64,000 nt of DNA, taken from Cryptomeria japonica. Lineage: Eukaryota; Streptophyta; Pinopsida; Cupressales; Cupressaceae. Under the pieces are notes generated by a model. The model worked only from the letters and a program-made list of their open reading frames with translations. It did no database searches and was not told the DNA's origin. Positions 60,617 to 64,000 of this stretch are shown piece after piece (position 1 is the stretch's first letter; each line of letters begins with the position of its first letter). Both the position numbers and the translations under genes were made by a program. The stretch spans positions 288,671,957 to 288,735,956 of the forward strand of contig NC_081410.1 of assembly GCF_030272615.1 (NCBI RefSeq), given 5' to 3'.

Positions 60617-63600
60617 TTAAGCATAGTATCTGCGCAAATGCATAGTGTTTATAGGGTCTTTAAGAGGCGTACCATCTACATCCGCTATTTTGTAAGCACC
60701 TGATCCATAATCTTGAATAACGACATATGGTCCAAGCCAATTAGGACTGAATTTTCCCTTTTCTTCAGGTAAGGCATTCACATTGCGCTGATTCTCATAG
60801 AGGACTAAGTCACCTACTGAGAAGGAACGTTGAATAACCTTATCATTATAGCTTCGTTGTAGAGTTTTGTGATACGCTTGAATATGCTCAAGAGCATTTA
60901 TATGCTGTTCATCGAGCATCTCAAGCTGTTGAAGCCTTTGTTCTCTATAAGAGTCATCATCTACTATACCTTTGAGAGAAACTCTAAGTGATGGAATCTC
61001 TAATTCTAAAGGCATAATAGCATCAACACCATAAACAAGATTATAAGGGGTAGTTCCTGTAGCAATTCGTACACTCGTTCGGTAGGCCCAAAGAGCATAG
61101 ATTAGCTGAGTACTCCAATCCTTACCATGCTTATTCACGGTTTTGCGAAGAATTTGTTCAATTATTTTATTGGATGATTCGGCTTGACCATTTGATTGAG
61201 GATAGTATGGTGTAGAAAATCGATGCTTGATATGATATTTCTGGAGGAATTTCTTCACGTCTTTGTTTTTAAAGGACGTCCCATTATCTGAGATTATAGT
61301 GGAAGGTATCTCGAATTGAGAAATAATGTTTTCTAGAAGAAATCGACAAATCACTTCAGTGGTAGTAGAGCGAAGAGGAACAACTTCTACCCACTTTGTA
61401 AAGTAATCTGTTGCGGTTATAATGAAAGTATGTCCTTGAGATGAAGGAGGAGAGATTTTACCAATGAGATCCAACCCCCATGCAGAGAAAGGCCAAGAGG
61501 CTACCTGAGAATGGAGTTCTTGGGCAGGAGCATGAATCAAATTATTGTGTTGTTGACATTGATGACATTTCTTAACAAATGAAAAAGAATCCTGCTGCAT
61601 ATTTTGCCAATAATATCCCATACAGAGCAACCTTTGAACCAAGGATTTGCCTCCAAAATGCCCCCCACAGGCACCTGAATGCGCCTCTTCAAGGGCAATA
61701 GGGATTTCCGATTTGTTAAGACAGCGAAGGAGAAGACCGTTATAACCCCTTCGGTAAAGAACATTAGAAAGAATGATATACCTAGCAGACAACTTGCGAA
61801 CCCTAGCCCTGGTGTTCCTATTAGCGGAATCAGGAAAGGTACCATCGGTCAAGTATCTTACGATGTGCGAGTACCATTCATCTGAGTCTATAAAGTCGCA
61901 ACATGTCACCAGGCTGGAATCATCTACAATAGCTGGAGAAATAAGGTTGTGAATAACAAATTTAAGATCAACCATAGGGTCCTCTAAAGATACCAAAGAA
62001 GCCACACATGCCATTGCGTCCGCATGTCGATTATCTTTTCGAGGAACAGGTTCTATGGTGTAAGAATCAAATTTTTGTAACAAAGAGATAGCAAGGTCTT
62101 TATATTGTGATAATTTGTCTTGTTTCGCTTGATACAGTCCTGTTACTTGTCTTATAATTAGTTGAGAATCTCCAAAAATATGTATGTGTTTTATATTTAG
62201 AGCCAAGGCTGCCTTTATTCCTGCTATAAGAGCCTCATACTCAACAATATTATTGGTACATAGGAAATTGAGACGGTAAGATAAGGGAATGGACTTCTTT
62301 GTAGGAGAAATCAGAACAACACCTGCCCCCGATCCCGTATGACACTTAGAGCCATCAAAGTATAACTCCCAAGTTTTATCTTTCTCTATACAAAGGATGA
62401 AGTCATCAGGAAAAGACTCAGGGTTAGGGAAGGAGAAAGGTGAAGGGGCCTCAACTAAGTGATCGGTCAACGCTTGCCCTTTACTTGCTCTTTGTGAAAC
62501 AAATTTAAGGTCAAATTTAGTTAACATCATAACCCACTTAGCTAGGCGTCCTAATAAATCAGTTTTAGAGAAAAGATGCTTCAATGGATCAAACTTTACC
62601 ATGACGTGGACTTCTGAATTTAAGAGATAGTGTCTCAATTTCTGAGTCGCAAACACCAAGGCCAAGCATTGTCTTTCTATCGCAGAATATCGGGTCTCAT
62701 AATCGAGTAAGGTATGACTTATATAATAAACTGGACACTCCTTACCATCTTTATCATGTTGTGCCAATAATGCTGCAAGAGCATGAGAGGAAGCAGCTGT
62801 ATAAAGAAGGAAGGGTTGAGAAGGTTCGGCTGGTCGAAGGATAGGAGGATTTGCCAGATAAATTTTTAAATCTTCAAATGCTTGCTGATAATCTTCATTC
62901 CATTGAAAAGTGATATTCTTTTTGAGAAGTTGAGTAAAAGGAAAAGTACGATCCGCAAGCTGAGATACAAACCTACCTACAAATAGCTTGAATCTTTCCT
63001 TGTAAGCTTTTGAGTTGAGACACATTTCTAGGAGGTGGCATGTTGACAATAGCATCTATTTTCTTAGTATCCACCTCAATCCCACAATGCGAAACTATGA
63101 ATCCTAATAGTTTTCCACTATCCACACCAAAAACACATTTTTGGGGATTCAAGCGCATGTGATATTTATGAATTCTTTCAAAGATTTGACAAAGGACTTT
63201 AATATGATCTATGCGGAGAATGGATTTGGCCAAAATATCATCAACATAGTCTTCTAAAATCTTATGCATATAATCATGAAAGATAAGGGTCATCGCTCGT
63301 TGATAAGTTGCACCGGCATTTTTAAGTCCAAAAGGCATCATTATCCAACAAAATGTACCCCAAGGAGTGGTGAAAGTAGTTTTGAATTGATCTTGAGGGT
63401 TAATGTAAATTTGATTGTATCCTGAAAAACCATCCATGAAGGATAACAAGGCATGTCCTGCCGTAGAATCAACTATCATGTCAATGTTTGGAAGAGGGAA
63501 ATCATCTTTTAAAGAAGCCTTATTTAAATCTCAGAAATCGGTACACATTCTTATTTTATTATTTGGTTTAGCCACAGCGACAATATTTGAAATCCATGGG

Positions 63601-63965
63601 GAATAATCAATAGGACGGATAAATCCAGCCTCCAATAACTTTTCAATCTCAGCCTTAACAAGCAGAGCCACCTTAGGATTCATTTTTTGAATCTTTTATT
63701 TCACGGACTTAGCATCAGGAACTAAGACAATATTATGAGTGACAATCTTAGGATCTATACCAGGCATGTCAGAATATGTCCAAGCAAAGATCTCAGGGAA
63801 TTCACGCAATAAATCATCATATTGTTTTTGTTCCTCTTCGTCCAGACATTTTCCAATTTTAATAACTTTTTCTTCATTGCAAGGATCCATCTTAACATCA
63901 GTGGTGTCACTTATGAGAAGATTACTTTGTTGAGGAGTATCCTTTAACTGAGGGAATTCTTTCAC
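60617..63965 (-). pseudogene. pol: pol of Tat copy 2: RT, RNase H, aRNH, integrase
   Basis: 63965-63696 is the pre-RT region. The RT includes 63479-62973, with FSGYNQI, MPFGLKNAGATYQRAM and YVDD. Two stops lie before it (TAA after the 63696 frame, TGA near 63533), both fitting C-to-T. A GTAGGTAG near 62965 looks like a 4-base duplication that shifts the frame. After it, 63055-60617 is open for 812 codons. It contains an RNase H with degraded catalytic sites (YTAAS, VKFDP), then an aRNH with YFDGS, NIVEYEA, IFGDSQ and RHADAM. Integrase follows, with HSGACGGH...CHQC, GLDLIG, ISDNGT and NGQAESSN (Asp, Asp, Glu all present) and a GPYVV C-terminal block. It ends at RRYYA before TAG/TAA 60617. The order RT-RNH-aRNH-INT is the standard Tat order. 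Confidence 0.93.
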
Positions 63966-64000
63966 AATCTCATCATTATCAATCTCTTTTCCAAAATAGG

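Larger units (their letters stand above)
55220..64000 (-). mobile_element. Tat-type Ty3/gypsy element, copy 2, with antisense PMD gene (5' end outside window)
   Basis: Read on the minus strand, it enters at 64000 in the region before RT, then has RT, degenerate RNase H, aRNH, integrase (ending 60617), a spacer, the antisense PMD gene (57463-60017), a leader, polypurine tract and 3' LTR (56889-55220). It interrupts the TNP2-type gene at 55219/55220. The far target duplication is beyond the window. An 812-codon open pol frame and few stops mark it as much younger than copy 1. Confidence 0.9.

Overview
The window looks like nuclear DNA of a large, repeat-rich plant genome. A gymnosperm is my best guess, from the old nested retrotransposons and AT-rich, low-gene-density sequence, but nothing here proves the clade. 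I see no intact single-copy host gene, tRNA, rRNA or CRISPR array. Almost everything recognisable is transposable-element sequence in different states of decay.

Layout. (1) 1-8.83 kb: a long uncharacterised reading frame (1-3766), a probable LTR with TATA box and a tRNA-Arg-like primer site (about 3.8-5.18 kb), then a decayed Ty3/gypsy gag. (2) 8.83-16.0 kb: a truncated minus-strand Tat-type Ty3/gypsy element. It carries a plus-strand (antisense) plant-mobile-domain (PMD) gene, and an intron of that gene holds a solo LTR with a perfect 5-bp target duplication (12419-13861). (3) 16.0-22 kb: hairpin-rich repeats, a protease remnant, an (AT)n tract and AT-rich sequence. (4) 21976-33489: a complete but decayed 11.5-kb Ty3/gypsy element with 2.5-kb LTRs and target duplication AGTAT. 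(5) 33.5-37.7 kb: fold-back and minisatellite repeats. (6) 37.75-41.2 kb, minus: a multi-exon transposon-like gene whose 5' exon encodes a SET-like domain. (7) 42.2-48.4 kb: a small perfect fold-back, then a large inverted-repeat structure split by a second solo LTR (42813-44199). (8) 50.67-55.2 kb, minus: a CACTA/En-Spm TNP2-type transposase gene (TNP2, DUF4218, DUF4216, acidic tail). Its acidic-tail microsatellite is split by a Copia-like solo LTR. (9) 55.2-64 kb, minus: a second, younger copy of the PMD-carrying Tat element, inserted in the TNP2 gene and running off the window.

How the parts relate. The two Tat copies share LTR end, polypurine tract, antisense PMD gene with matching intron positions, and integrase end, so they define one family. 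Its RNase H duplicate (aRNH) lies between RT-RNH and integrase. In the 22-33 kb element the equivalent domain lies between protease and RT. In both elements the ordinary RNase H has lost catalytic residues while the extra one keeps its acidic set.

Most premature stops can be explained by C-to-T change in CAG, CAA or CGA codons, as expected from methylcytosine decay in silenced plant transposons. The best candidates for something little described are the antisense PMD gene with its GGCGCC/CCATGG minisatellite intron, and the SET-domain multi-exon gene.
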